NCBI RefSeq assembly: GCF_900149685.1
Contig: NZ_LT702999.1
Location: forward strand, 2,852,001-2,916,000
Source: Erythrobacter sp. Alg231-14
Lineage (GTDB): Bacteria > Pseudomonadota > Alphaproteobacteria > Sphingomonadales > Sphingomonadaceae
Length of the DNA: 64,000 bases
Direction: 5' to 3'
Positions 1-9,952 of the stretch are shown here, one piece after another. The first letter of the stretch is position 1; each line of letters begins with the position of its first letter. A model generated the notes under the pieces. That model did not search any database. It was not told where the DNA came from and worked only from the letters and a program-made list of their open reading frames with translations. The position numbers and the translations under genes are program-made.

Positions 1-453
1 GCCCAAAAGGTAACGGATGTGATTTGTCCCCGCCGTCGTATCGGCCAATCCAGCGCCGTAATTTTTGGTCGGTTTTAGGATAACGCGGATGCGGGGATTG
101 CCGCTAATGGGGCGCACAATGCGGACATAGGAAACGGGGCGGTACATCCGGCCGGACCGCTCAAATCGAGGGCAAAAATCGAGGATTTCGACCGCGCTGC
201 CGTCCTTGGCCGTCAATGTGGTGACAAGGTTTGGCGTGTTTCGGATGTACTCTTGGCTTGCGCTGATCTGACCTTCCAACTCAAACCGCCAGATGCCCGC
301 ATCGCGTTGATCGCCATTCAACAAGGCTGAAAACACCGGGTCGCCATCAACCCGCGGAACACATCCCCAAACGAGCGCGCCGGTTTGGTCGATCAATCCC
401 GACACTTGGCAATTGCCAATGGGCCACAATTCAAGATTTGGTGTGTGTGCCAA
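1..453 (-). CDS. Glycoside hydrolase family 15-like protein, N-terminal part (gene cut by window edge)
   Basis: This frame is open from a TTG codon at 453 down to base 1 and continues outside the window. The 151 visible residues begin LAHTPNLELWPIGNCQVSGL and continue with VWGCVPRVDGDPVFSALL, which resembles the N-terminal beta-sandwich of trehalase-like / glucoamylase-like GH15 proteins often found beside otsA and otsB. The catalytic (alpha/alpha)6 barrel would lie beyond the edge. The start is forced: an in-frame TAG (the otsB stop) lies one codon upstream of the TTG, and a GGAG about 9 nt ahead of it, inside the end of otsB, can serve as ribosome binding site. The two genes are therefore almost certainly cotranscribed. 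The substrate cannot be fixed from this fragment; trehalose or a related glucan is the best guess from the neighbour. Confidence 0.75.
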   Translation of the reverse strand, partial: MAHTPNLELWPIGNCQVSGLIDQTGALVWGCVPRVDGDPVFSALLNGDQRDAGIWRFELEGQISASQEYIRNTPNLVTTLTAKDGSAVEILDFCPRFERSGRMYRPVSYVRIVRPISGNPRIRVILKPTKNYGAGLADTTAGTNHIRYLLG

Positions 454-456
454 TTT

Positions 457-1212
457 CTATAGCTCCAGCCATGCGTGCACTGCGGCGACATCGTTAAGTG
501 AAAATTCGGCGTCGGTTTCATCACGACTGCCGACCAAAATGCCAGCGCCGCCCATGGCCCGACATGCGCGAAACCCGGCTTCGTCGGTTAGATCATCGCC
601 GATAAAGAAAGGGACCGTCCCGGCAAAAGGCGCGGTAGCCATGAGAGCCGCGACGGCCCCGCCCTTGCTCGCGCCCTTTGCCACCAATTCGGCCACGCAT
701 TTGCCGCTTTGCACCATCCAACCATGTTTGGCCGCCAGCTTTTCGGCAAAGGCCTGTACACTGGGTCCAGCACTGGGATCATTGCGGTAATGCAAGGCTC
801 CGCCATGGGGTTTGTGTTCGTAACGCACGCCCGTATTCTTCGCATAATCGCGCAAAGCGGTTTCAATGACCGGCGGCAGGGTGATCGCGCCATCGCCCGA
901 TGCATCGACCAAGGCATCGCCCTTGGCGTCGCGAATATCGGACCCATGGGATCCAGCCATCGCCGCATCAATCGGGCCAATATGACCAATGATATCGTCA
1001 ATGGATCGGCCGCTTATTACAGCCAATCGACCGCCCAACCGCCGTGTCAGATTGTTCAATCGTTGCGCCAAATCCGCGATCGGTTTGATCGCATCTGGCG
1101 CGGGCGCCAATTCAACAAGCGTCCCATCAAAATCTAGGAAAAGCGTCACGCGTTCGCTTTCCAAAAGCGATGTCAGCGGCGGCGGAACGCCAAGATCAAT
1201 GCGTGATTGCAT
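457..1212 (-). CDS. otsB: Trehalose-6-phosphate phosphatase
   Basis: The product dephosphorylates trehalose-6-phosphate to trehalose in the cytoplasm, the second step of the OtsA/OtsB pathway used for osmotic and desiccation protection. It is a HAD-superfamily protein: motif I is FLDFDGTL near the N-terminus, VISGRSIDDI follows the first core helix, and the C-terminal acidic motif GDDLTDE binds magnesium. At 251 residues it has the usual OtsB length. I use the ATG at 1212; a TTG at 1233 in the same frame would add seven residues (IRYANP region), and neither has a strong ribosome binding site. otsA is not in the window and is probably beyond the left edge, after the GH15 gene. The end of the DUF11 gene at 1299 is only about 65-85 bp upstream, so readthrough from the surface-protein cluster is possible. 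Confidence 0.9.
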   Translation of the reverse strand: MQSRIDLGVPPPLTSLLESERVTLFLDFDGTLVELAPAPDAIKPIADLAQRLNNLTRRLGGRLAVISGRSIDDIIGHIGPIDAAMAGSHGSDIRDAKGDALVDASGDGAITLPPVIETALRDYAKNTGVRYEHKPHGGALHYRNDPSAGPSVQAFAEKLAAKHGWMVQSGKCVAELVAKGASKGGAVAALMATAPFAGTVPFFIGDDLTDEAGFRACRAMGGAGILVGSRDETDAEFSLNDVAAVHAWLEL

Positions 1213-1298
1213 TGGGTTTGCATAACGGATCAACCGGTGCGGTCAACAATTCTGCTGCACTGCAACACGCGCCGTCAAAGATCGGCGAGGATTACGGA

Positions 1299-3404
1299 TC
1301 AATCGATTTGGTATCTCACCGTGATTGTGAAACTTCTGCCTGCATCGAACGCGCCGCCGGGACGAACACGAAAATCGGTGATTTCGGTATCGCAGCCATC
1401 GTCATCTGCGATTGGCGTGTATTCAAAATTGTCGCTTCCGTCATCTTCCGAAAATTCCAAGTCATCGGTGTCGAGGGCGAGATCAAGGGTCACGCTGCCC
1501 GTGCCGCCATAATCATAATTCAGACCAGAATTGTTGCCCGGATCACCAAAGATAACCGGCCCGCCGCTGCGGCCTAATAGACACATTTTTGCGTCCGAAG
1601 GGCCATCATCCCAGACAACCACGCTATCTGCGTCGGTCGCTTCGCTTCCGGTGTTTGTGACGGTAATCACATATTGGACCATCGCGCCTGGTATCGCTTT
1701 GGGCGAAACACCCCCGGGTACGGCCGCGCCATTGACCGGGTCAAAGATGATCGAACTTACCTTTGTCACATCCAACGTTGTGAACGGGTTGCAAACGGTG
1801 ATGTCGTGAATGCCGATCGCCTGTTGACCGGGATCGTTCGGTGCGGTCGTGTGGTTGCCATACCGAATGATGATCGTTTCGACCGCTTGCGTGAATGTTA
1901 CAACGACATTGCCCAACGCTTGATCGGAACCGGATGCGCCATCACCAATCGCGACGTTGCCGCCTTGGATAAAGTTTACGTTGCCGTTGGTCAGGACCGC
2001 GTCAAAATTCGCCCCGCCATTGTTGCCAACCACCTCGACCCGATCGGCAAACTGACCTGAGGCGAAATCGACATCAAAGATCGTGAATTGAACACCGGTC
2101 AAAGAACGCGGCAGCGTAATCTCGATCTCCACCTCTCCCAACGGGCTACCTTGGTTGGCAAGCATGTTGAGCGCGGCCTCGGTAGTAGGCAAACCGCCAG
2201 AGAAAACCGGCGATGTATTTGGCGATTGACCGCCAAAATTGGCAGCGTCCAAGAAGACGCCATCATTGTCGAGTTCGAAACGGATTTGGCCAAGAGTGCC
2301 GAAATCATAGCTGTTGTCGGTTGAGCCCGAGACCCACTCGTCAATGGTATCCCAATCAAACAAGGTAGCCCCCGCAGGGCACGATAGCAGCGGTGGTTGA
2401 CCGGGCGCGCGCCCGCTTTGCACGGTCAATGCAGAAGTCGCGAAATCGTCTTCGGTTGTGCTGCCGTTATTAGGTGTAGAATCAGGATCGAAAACACTGC
2501 TGGCAATGATTTCGGCTGAGTTGGTAATCGTAGTGCCAGCCGATGAACTAATTGTGCCGGTGATCGTCAATATCGCACTGTCGCCCGGATCAAGCGTGCC
2601 GACGTCCCATTCGCCATTGGCCGGGTTGAACGCCCCATCACCGCTGGAATTGCTGAATGTGAAACCGGCCGGAAGCGTGTCTTCGACCAAAACATTGTCG
2701 GCCGATACTGACGAATCCGATGCGTTCACCACCGTCAAACGCCACGTTGCGTTTCCGCCTTGGATAGGAGGCGATCCGATCAGGATTTTTGTCAAAGACA
2801 AATCCGCGAAATCGGACGGTTGGGACGTCAGGAACAGGTCCGCCCTGCTGAACAGACCATCGTCAAAACCCGACAAAAGGTCACACGCTTCCAACCGCCA
2901 CGTGCCAAGGCTGGCTTCGCCGTTGAATGCCGACAAAGGATTGTTGGGACGCCGGGTGTTTTCATACGGCAACGGTTCGGTCGCCGAATGCGCACTGGTG
3001 ATGTTCGTTGCGTTAACAACAGTGGCAGCGGCATCGTCCAACAAGACGTTCAAATTGTCGCCATTGGTGCTGCCTGTTTCTCCGACGACAAGCACGACTT
3101 CTGTGCCCTCTGGCGAAATCAGGGTGACTTGGATGTCGCCGCGCCACGTATGCGTTGCAAAGAACCCCAAATTGACATCGCCAACAGTGAAACTGTCCGC
3201 CACGGAAAAGTTGCGAACCAACGGGTTGGCCGGTCCAGCGCAAGTGGTCGTACCGTCAATCGCGCCGTCATCCGTAACCGTGTAGGAAAAAGTCGATTGC
3301 GCGAGGGCCGGTTGAGCAAACGCCATGCACAGGCCTGCAATCAGCAATTTGATTGCCGCAGACAGAAGCGTTGCACCGCTTTGGATTATGGTCTCGAAAC
3401 GCAT
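1299..3404 (-). CDS. Secreted protein with a P-domain-like region and DUF11 repeats
   Basis: The 701-residue product has a clear Sec signal peptide (hydrophobic LLIAGLCMAF, cleavage after PALAQ). Residues about 45-190 resemble the proprotein-convertase P domain (VADSFTVGDVNLGFFATHTW, RGDIQVTLISPEGTEVVLV), a beta-sandwich found in many secreted proteins. DUF11-type domains follow: ADLSLTKI then TWRLTVVNASDSSVSADNV around 200-300, and a second one near 560-630 containing DPVNGAAVPGG, PKAIPGAMVQYVITVTNTG. The second DUF11 unit shares the DPVNG...PKAIPGA block with the protein encoded at 8722-9855. It is last in the five-gene surface cluster, 69 bp after the beta-barrel gene. Extracellular location is well supported; the exact function is unknown, probably structural or adhesive. 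Confidence 0.82.
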   Translation of the reverse strand: MRFETIIQSGATLLSAAIKLLIAGLCMAFAQPALAQSTFSYTVTDDGAIDGTTTCAGPANPLVRNFSVADSFTVGDVNLGFFATHTWRGDIQVTLISPEGTEVVLVVGETGSTNGDNLNVLLDDAAATVVNATNITSAHSATEPLPYENTRRPNNPLSAFNGEASLGTWRLEACDLLSGFDDGLFSRADLFLTSQPSDFADLSLTKILIGSPPIQGGNATWRLTVVNASDSSVSADNVLVEDTLPAGFTFSNSSGDGAFNPANGEWDVGTLDPGDSAILTITGTISSSAGTTITNSAEIIASSVFDPDSTPNNGSTTEDDFATSALTVQSGRAPGQPPLLSCPAGATLFDWDTIDEWVSGSTDNSYDFGTLGQIRFELDNDGVFLDAANFGGQSPNTSPVFSGGLPTTEAALNMLANQGSPLGEVEIEITLPRSLTGVQFTIFDVDFASGQFADRVEVVGNNGGANFDAVLTNGNVNFIQGGNVAIGDGASGSDQALGNVVVTFTQAVETIIIRYGNHTTAPNDPGQQAIGIHDITVCNPFTTLDVTKVSSIIFDPVNGAAVPGGVSPKAIPGAMVQYVITVTNTGSEATDADSVVVWDDGPSDAKMCLLGRSGGPVIFGDPGNNSGLNYDYGGTGSVTLDLALDTDDLEFSEDDGSDNFEYTPIADDDGCDTEITDFRVRPGGAFDAGRSFTITVRYQID

Positions 3405-3473
3405 TTTTGGTTTAATTCAGCATCGTTGAGTCGAAGCGCGTGGCTTTCGATGGGGTTGTTGTGATCATTGGCA

Positions 3474-6400
3474 TTACCGGCGTCCCAGGCCAAGGAAGTC
3501 AAAAGTTTCAGTGTCGAATTTGAAGCGAACTGCGGCAAAAACGCCTTTGTCTGTGTTGCGCGCGGCCGAGAAATCGCCATCGCGGAACCCTTCGATGTTG
3601 TAACCCAACGTCAGCAGCATTCCGTCCACGGGGACAAAGCCGATGGTGGGGCCGTATGCAAAGCTGGTCACGTTATCATCGATGTTCGCACGTACGGTTG
3701 CGGTTGCGCCGATTTCGAACCTATCGCTCAATCCAATCCGTGCATCCGCACCGGCCAGAACCGTGGTCCCGGAAAATTCGGTCCCTTCGAATTCGTCAAA
3801 ATTGTAACGACCACCCACGAACAATGTGTATTCGTCGCGGCGGGTTTGATGTTCGATGCCGAACTCATCTTCGTCCCATCCGCGTGGGCTCCAATTGGTA
3901 GACCAGCTGCCGACGATGCGGCGCGATGTAGCATCGCCGTCTACGATCAAGGCTGTGCGCCCTGCACCACCGGCTTGTCCGGCAACGCCGCCAGTGACGC
4001 GATCGCTACGATATTCAAGACGGCCCAGCATGGCGATTTCCGAAGCGTCGGGTCGATGGGCGAAACCGATGCTGGCGTCAAAGATCTCAGTTGTAGCGCC
4101 GCCGGCATCTTCGGCCCGCGTCCATGTTGCGCCGGACCCGACGATGCTGCCTTCGCCCAATTGGCGGATTGCGCCAAAGGTCACGCCGGTCCGATCGGCT
4201 TGTTCGCCGTCGCGACGCTCACCACGTGCGGTCACACTCCAACGATCCTTGCGCCAAGCGGCACCGATCGTAAATGCATTGAAGTCTTCGAATTGTTGGT
4301 TGCCGGTCAATTGACCACCGGTTGCCGCCGGTTGCAGGGGGTTTACCAGGTCATTGCCGTTGGGAACGCCGTTCAATGTGCGGTTGCCATCAATCGTGGC
4401 GTCCAATGTCAATTCCGGTGTCACTTGCAAGGTTTGGGCAAGACCAAAGGCGGCAAATGTGCGGTTGCCGAACTCACCGATGGTTTCCTGACCGACAGAT
4501 GTAATAATCTGACCACCCTGCCATGGGGTGGCTTCGATGCCGCCGCGCAATTGGCGCGCTTCGATATTTTCGCCATCCGCAATTTCATATGTGCCAACCA
4601 AGCGAACATTGTTGGTCAAAGCGTAGCGCACTCCGAGACGGTGACGCGCAGGCAAATCGACGCTTTCGGCGTTGTCGAGCGCGATGGAGCTGGACAGCGA
4701 CACTTCGAGGGAATTGTCCAACAAACGCTGTGTCGCGCCCGCTTCTAGCACGGTGGATGTGTTGGTTGACCCGTCGGTCAAACGATCATCAAAATGGGTC
4801 AGCCCAAGGCGTAGATCGGTGTTGCGGCGGGTCAGATTGATCTGAGCCTGAGCAGCGCGGCGACGACCATTGTCGGCCAGACTGTCATCCTGCCAAACGC
4901 TGCCAATTACACTCAGATTGTCGTTCAGGAACACGCGGCCATCGACACCAACCTTGCGGCGGCCCAATTCGGCGCCGTTTTGTTGGCCAATGCCGTAATC
5001 GCTATCCAATTGCCGCGCATAGGCGAGAACATCAAGCTTACCGGTTTGGTGTTGAACTTCTGCAATCCAACCCGTTGCGGTTTCGCCTTCGCTACGGCTC
5101 ATAGCAATTTCGCCGCGCACTTCAGTGTTTTCGCCAATTTGCGCGCGAAGATCGATGGCGCCGAGGTCTGTGCGTGCGCCGTCACCTTTATCCGTGATGG
5201 CATTGGCGCCGATGCGCACGCGGCCATCATCGCTGTTCCAATCCACCCGCAGACCCGCGTTCATTTCACCTTGGCCCACACCATCGGTTTCGTATTCCAC
5301 GATGATGAATTGCGGGTTGAGATTGTCGTCGCGGCTCAAAACCGGTTGAGCGAACGTGATCGTGCCGGACAAAAGGTCGACATTATAGTCAAGGAAACGC
5401 GTCAAAGTGCGGGTCGAAACGATCTGCTCCGAACGGAAGCGGTCGCGCACTTCGATGGTCACTTGCTCACTGTTAGCGAGGATGTTGCGATTGCCCAATT
5501 GATAAGGGCCAGAGATGCCTTGACCTTGAATTTCATCGCGTTGCAGGCGGCTTGAAATCTCGGCTGCAAAGCCGCTGGCTTTAACTTGGCCAAAGCGAGC
5601 CTCTCCGCGAACACCGGTGGCGGTGCGGTTGTAACGGGCCAAACGGGTTTGGTCGAAAGCGGTCTCAAAATCACCATACAGCGCATAGAACGTGGCCGTT
5701 TCGATCCGGACATACAGGTTCTCACGGCTCGCAGCATCAAAGCGGCGCGACGATCCATCGGCAAAGACGGTGTAATAGGCTTGCGGGTCAATCGTGCCCA
5801 AGACGCGTTGGTCTTCGCGCTGTTGTGCGCTGTCATAGGCCAGCGTCAGGAGGTAACGGCCCAGCACCCGTCCTTTGGCGTAGAGAGCGACGCGCGCATT
5901 TTCGCCAAGGTCGCTGTCAAAACGGCCGGTCCGCTCCATATTGTCAGCAACACTGCGTGCGCCCACTGTCCCTTCGGCAAGGCCGACAATGGTCCATTCG
6001 ATGTCGCCCGGCTCAATCCACGCTTCCAATTGTTGGTCGCGTTCGATTTCACCATCATTAAAGGCAAAATCCAACCGGAGCGAGCCACTAACCATAGTCG
6101 GGGCCAATTCGATCAGAGCGATGCCTTCGCTGCCTTCAACGACCCAGCGGGCCGAACTTGGTGTGAAACCGGTAAGCTGGTTCAATTGCTGGCGATCAAC
6201 CGCCTCGGCGCTTTCATAGGGCGAATTGAGTTCAAAGTTGCCCGAAACACCTGCGCGCAATGGACGGTTGTTGCGGTCCAGCACGCGGATAGCGACGACA
6301 GGACGCGTGCGGCCATCAGCGACCAGGTTCGACATTTCCGGTACCAGCTCAACTTTCGTTGGAGTGGTGGTGAAGAAAACTTCGCGTGTGAAAGTCTTGC

Positions 6401-8699
6401 TGACGCCGCCAAAGGTGTTGATCACATCGGCTTCGAGCAATGTGCGTTCATTCTCAAGACGCACACCGCGCCATGTACTGACCGCGAACTGGCCTCTTTG
6501 TGGGTTTAGAGTGCCTTCGAATGCGAGTCCGCTGACTTCTTCCCCGTTGATGCGCAGGACAATGCTTTGCCCTTTGCGATGGCGGATCGCCACACGGATC
6601 GCCGGAGCACGCGGGTTCGCCGTGAGACCGGGGCTGAGGAAGCCATCTTCGCCATCGCCCAAGGCAATCCAATCGGTGTTGGGCGCATAGGACGGAGTGG
6701 CTTGTTCGGCCGCTTCTGCAGTCGTGTCGGCGATGCCGGCTTCAACGAGGATTTCGGCGTCAATCGATGCATCTGTTCTCGCTGAACCGCCGGCGATAGC
6801 GTTAACCGCGCGGGCGGTTGCGCCGTCTGGGCGGGTATCTGCCAATGGCGCGGCCTCTACCAATGCCTCTTCAAGGGCACCTTCGGGCAGAACCGCGTGG
6901 AAATCTGCAACCACCAAGCTGCCGCCTTGACCGATAACGAAGCGTGAGCTTGCGCTGCCCGCGTTGCGGGTGCCGCGGTGGCAATCAACCAATTCGGCGC
7001 CTTCGGGCAAAGTCATACCTGCGACGGCAACAACATGTGTGCCGGGCACAACGCCTTCGAAGTGATAGCGGCCATCGGCATCGGTGATCGCGTAGCTGCC
7101 GTCTTCCATGACGACACGAACACCGGGAATGCCAGGGCGCGGATCATCAAGTGTACACGGACCCGCCGTGATCCGACCAATAACGGTCATCCGATCGGCA
7201 ATGGTTTCGCGTTGAATGTCGACGGCAACACTGGCCCGCGATGTGCGGCCAAGGCTGTCAGTGACAACCGCATCGTTCAACGCGCGGCCCGGAGGCGCGT
7301 CGGCGCGAACGGACATTGCATATGTAATGCGGCGAGAGCTGCTTGCCGGGATATCACCCAATGTCACTGTCAATTGACGGCCATCTGGTGTGATTGAAAC
7401 GGCATCCGGGTTTTCGACGCCGTCAATGCGGATCGAATCTGGGCGCAGGCGAAGGAAAGTCGATGGCGTGTCGGTGACGACAACATTGCGACGCGGGCGG
7501 TCACGATCGACGTTGTTGGCCGTGATCGAATAGAACACGATGTCGCCGGGCTGGACCTGTTGACGTGATGCGGTCTTTACAAGGCCTACATCCAATCCCG
7601 GACGATCCAATGGAATGTCCACTTGAACAGGGGTTGGATCATCGAGAACGAAGCTGCCGCCATAAGACGCATCAAGAATAATAAAGCCACGTCCATCAGG
7701 GCGCGTGATTTGCGCGATATCGGCGGGGCTCACCACAGACGGTGCGGTGTACGGATCTGGCGGCGTAATTTCGAGGCGATACGTGCCAAGGAATGTCAGT
7801 GGGAACCAGAATTCTCCTGCATCCAATGTCGTAACATTGCCCGCGCCGTCGGTGATCGGTTGACCCGAGATGACGGTCGAGGGCCACGATGTCACACCAT
7901 CTGCGGCAAAGACGGTTGCGGGTTGGCCGGTGGCGACATCGATCAAAGTGACCGTCGCACCGTCCACAGGCTCACCGGTTTCGCTGTCGAACACAACGCC
8001 AAACGGATCGGCGAGAACATCAACCTCGGTTTCGACCAACACTGTGGTGTTGCCAGGAAGCGAAGCGGTGATCCCGATATCCGCGCCATCCACAATGCTA
8101 AGGCGGCAATCGCCTTGAATAACCGCAGGTGGCATGCGGACCGTGCCGATTTGGCCGATAAATACGCCGGTGTTTACGCCGGTTTCAAAAATCGTCTCAG
8201 TTTCACGATCGCCTGTAGATGTGGTGATCGTGATCGCTAGCTCGTCAATCTGTGTGGCATCGACGTTTGCGGCAAATGCGTTCACTTCGAACACAACGGT
8301 TTGGCCGGCGCGCACGGTGTTGCTTTGTTCGTATTGGCCGCCAATTGGTGTCAATTCGATATCAGAGCCGCCCGTGCCCCCTTGCGAGGATTGGCCAGAC
8401 GCGCTGCATAAAGGAGCGCGGAAATCCATATCAATCCCGCCCTGGGTCGTGGGACGAAAGGCGGTAATTGATGGGGGTGGCAAAGTGACGTCCAAGGTCA
8501 CTGTGTTTGAAGAGGTCTGCGCAGGGCGCCCCACAAACAGCCACGAAGCTTCGGCGGTGTTTTCGATCGTACGGATCGTTTCCGACGCACCGTCGCTTGA
8601 GTTATCTTGAGCGATCGCCCCCTCTCCAGACACGCCAAAGGGCAACAGCACTAGTGAAAGTGCCGCTGCGACGCGCCTGAAAGAGGGGGGAACACGCAT
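3474..8699 (-). CDS. Large DUF11 / carboxypeptidase-regulatory-like protein with predicted outer-membrane beta-barrel
   Basis: The product has 1741 residues with a Sec signal peptide (ALSLVLLPFGVSGEGAIAQ). In order: an N-terminal module with TIENTAEASW...SNTVTLDV that recurs in two smaller cluster proteins; extended beta domains; a DUF11 unit near 380-500 (VGLVKTASRQQVQPGDIVFY); a carboxypeptidase-regulatory-like fold near 510-570 (PGIPGVRVVMEDGSYAITDADGRYHF split over this region); an invasin/Big-like part near 790-850 (VELVPEMSNLVADGRTRPVV); then about 700 residues of alternating amphipathic strands (LRLGLTHFDD, RHRLGVRYALTNNVRLVGTY, MLLTLGYNIEGF, KGVFAAVRFKF) typical of an outer-membrane barrel. 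The last residues (FLGLGRR) lie past the final strand. It is probably the membrane anchor or export pore for the other cluster products. No enzymatic motif is visible. Confidence 0.8.
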   Translation of the reverse strand: MRVPPSFRRVAAALSLVLLPFGVSGEGAIAQDNSSDGASETIRTIENTAEASWLFVGRPAQTSSNTVTLDVTLPPPSITAFRPTTQGGIDMDFRAPLCSASGQSSQGGTGGSDIELTPIGGQYEQSNTVRAGQTVVFEVNAFAANVDATQIDELAITITTSTGDRETETIFETGVNTGVFIGQIGTVRMPPAVIQGDCRLSIVDGADIGITASLPGNTTVLVETEVDVLADPFGVVFDSETGEPVDGATVTLIDVATGQPATVFAADGVTSWPSTVISGQPITDGAGNVTTLDAGEFWFPLTFLGTYRLEITPPDPYTAPSVVSPADIAQITRPDGRGFIILDASYGGSFVLDDPTPVQVDIPLDRPGLDVGLVKTASRQQVQPGDIVFYSITANNVDRDRPRRNVVVTDTPSTFLRLRPDSIRIDGVENPDAVSITPDGRQLTVTLGDIPASSSRRITYAMSVRADAPPGRALNDAVVTDSLGRTSRASVAVDIQRETIADRMTVIGRITAGPCTLDDPRPGIPGVRVVMEDGSYAITDADGRYHFEGVVPGTHVVAVAGMTLPEGAELVDCHRGTRNAGSASSRFVIGQGGSLVVADFHAVLPEGALEEALVEAAPLADTRPDGATARAVNAIAGGSARTDASIDAEILVEAGIADTTAEAAEQATPSYAPNTDWIALGDGEDGFLSPGLTANPRAPAIRVAIRHRKGQSIVLRINGEEVSGLAFEGTLNPQRGQFAVSTWRGVRLENERTLLEADVINTFGGVSKTFTREVFFTTTPTKVELVPEMSNLVADGRTRPVVAIRVLDRNNRPLRAGVSGNFELNSPYESAEAVDRQQLNQLTGFTPSSARWVVEGSEGIALIELAPTMVSGSLRLDFAFNDGEIERDQQLEAWIEPGDIEWTIVGLAEGTVGARSVADNMERTGRFDSDLGENARVALYAKGRVLGRYLLTLAYDSAQQREDQRVLGTIDPQAYYTVFADGSSRRFDAASRENLYVRIETATFYALYGDFETAFDQTRLARYNRTATGVRGEARFGQVKASGFAAEISSRLQRDEIQGQGISGPYQLGNRNILANSEQVTIEVRDRFRSEQIVSTRTLTRFLDYNVDLLSGTITFAQPVLSRDDNLNPQFIIVEYETDGVGQGEMNAGLRVDWNSDDGRVRIGANAITDKGDGARTDLGAIDLRAQIGENTEVRGEIAMSRSEGETATGWIAEVQHQTGKLDVLAYARQLDSDYGIGQQNGAELGRRKVGVDGRVFLNDNLSVIGSVWQDDSLADNGRRRAAQAQINLTRRNTDLRLGLTHFDDRLTDGSTNTSTVLEAGATQRLLDNSLEVSLSSSIALDNAESVDLPARHRLGVRYALTNNVRLVGTYEIADGENIEARQLRGGIEATPWQGGQIITSVGQETIGEFGNRTFAAFGLAQTLQVTPELTLDATIDGNRTLNGVPNGNDLVNPLQPAATGGQLTGNQQFEDFNAFTIGAAWRKDRWSVTARGERRDGEQADRTGVTFGAIRQLGEGSIVGSGATWTRAEDAGGATTEIFDASIGFAHRPDASEIAMLGRLEYRSDRVTGGVAGQAGGAGRTALIVDGDATSRRIVGSWSTNWSPRGWDEDEFGIEHQTRRDEYTLFVGGRYNFDEFEGTEFSGTTVLAGADARIGLSDRFEIGATATVRANIDDNVTSFAYGPTIGFVPVDGMLLTLGYNIEGFRDGDFSAARNTDKGVFAAVRFKFDTETFDFLGLGRR

Positions 8700-8721
8700 T
8701 GTCTAAATCCTGCCTATGATC

Positions 8722-9855
8722 TTAGTTGATCGTGACTTGGAAATAGACCGAGCGGGTGGTGCTCGCGGGGAGATCGTCAAGCGACGCTTCGATCTCATCC
8801 GCACCGGCTGTTCCGCCGTCTTCTGTGAACACAGCATCGCCGGTGGCTTCGCCATCGGTGTCATTCACGGTGTCGATTGTGCAGGTAGCAACCGGGGTTG
8901 CACCTGAACTGTCGACCGTAGCCGTGCCGTTCACAAAGATACCAAAGTCGTTTTCTGCGAAAGTGACATCGGCTGGAAGGTCATCCGACACTGTCACAGC
9001 GGTCGCCGTTGCGGCATCCGCTGCGTTCGACACTGCAATGCAGTATTCGATCACGGCGCCCGGAATTGCTTTCGGGTTGTCTGTGCCGTTTACAGGGTCG
9101 CTGATGATGCGGCTTGTTTTGACGACGCTTACCAGCGCGCCAGCCACTTCGAATTGACCCAATGCGGAATCGTCACCGTCGTTGGCGGCTTCTTCACCAG
9201 TGCTGGTGCCGTCGGCAAGAACTGTGTCTTCGCCAGGGGTGTTGGCATCGGTATCGGCCAAGCCAAAGATTTCGGCACCCAAGCCAGCTGCGCCAGCTTC
9301 GTGAGCGTCTGCAATCAAAACGATGTCGAAAATGTCATCGTTCACAGCGTCGGTCGTGATGTCCGCGACTACGAGAACAGCGATCGTCTCTGTGCCCAAG
9401 CCATCATCGGCGGCAACTTCGTCGAGGAAGGTGATAGCACCCGCGTCGATTTCGGTTTGCTGCAATACGCCATCGCCGTTCGCATCAAGATAGATCGTGA
9501 TGTTTTCGATGTTGGCGGCCGTGCCGTCCGTCAGGACAGTCGACAAATCGAGGTCAACGACGTCGTTCGACAAGTTGGTAACGTCAAACGACAATACAGC
9601 CTGCTCTTGACCCGGTGATACCGATTCAGGTGACGCGCCGGTGAAAGTCACGTCAACGTCGACAACGCGGTCAACGGTGAACGTGTCACTGTCCGTCACT
9701 TCGTTTTGTGTTTCTCCACCGACTTCGAAGGAGACCGAGACGTTGTTGGTGATGGTATCACCAGCCGTCGTCCCGACCGCCCAAGCCGGTGTGCTGGACA
9801 TTGCGACAAGAGCGAAAGCGCTCACCGCACCCAGCAGCTGGGTTGTTGGTTTCAT
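8722..9855 (-). CDS. Secreted DUF11-type surface protein
   Basis: The 377-residue product starts MKPTTQLLGAVSAFALVAMS with a signal peptide cleaved after PAWA. I chose the ATG at 9855 because GAGGA lies about 9 nt upstream and the signal peptide begins there; the frame is open a further 15 codons without a comparable site. The mature protein opens with TITNNVSVSFEVGGE...SDTFTVDRVVDVDV, a diverged copy of the module in the proteins at 10459-11484 and 3474-8699. A DUF11 unit follows (VKTSRIISDPVNG, PKAIPGAVIEYCIAVSNA). The protein is very acidic and rich in Asp, Thr and Val, as expected for a calcium-stabilised extracellular beta protein. It lies 22 bp upstream of the beta-barrel gene, so the two are probably translated from one message. 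Confidence 0.82.
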   Translation of the reverse strand: MKPTTQLLGAVSAFALVAMSSTPAWAVGTTAGDTITNNVSVSFEVGGETQNEVTDSDTFTVDRVVDVDVTFTGASPESVSPGQEQAVLSFDVTNLSNDVVDLDLSTVLTDGTAANIENITIYLDANGDGVLQQTEIDAGAITFLDEVAADDGLGTETIAVLVVADITTDAVNDDIFDIVLIADAHEAGAAGLGAEIFGLADTDANTPGEDTVLADGTSTGEEAANDGDDSALGQFEVAGALVSVVKTSRIISDPVNGTDNPKAIPGAVIEYCIAVSNAADAATATAVTVSDDLPADVTFAENDFGIFVNGTATVDSSGATPVATCTIDTVNDTDGEATGDAVFTEDGGTAGADEIEASLDDLPASTTRSVYFQVTIN

Positions 9856-9952
9856 GTTAGTGGTCCTCTGCGTGTGCCCCGTGTCAAAATTGCCGCCCAC
9901 GAGACTTGGCGGTTATCCTCCACCTTGCGGTGGGTGATTTCGTGTCCGCGGA

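Noticed and set aside
3468-4748. Long plus-strand open frame of 426 codons opposite the beta-barrel gene
   Set aside because: It is an antisense shadow caused by codon bias; its translation is Cys-rich with no domain, and the minus-strand gene has a signal peptide and clear barrel strands.
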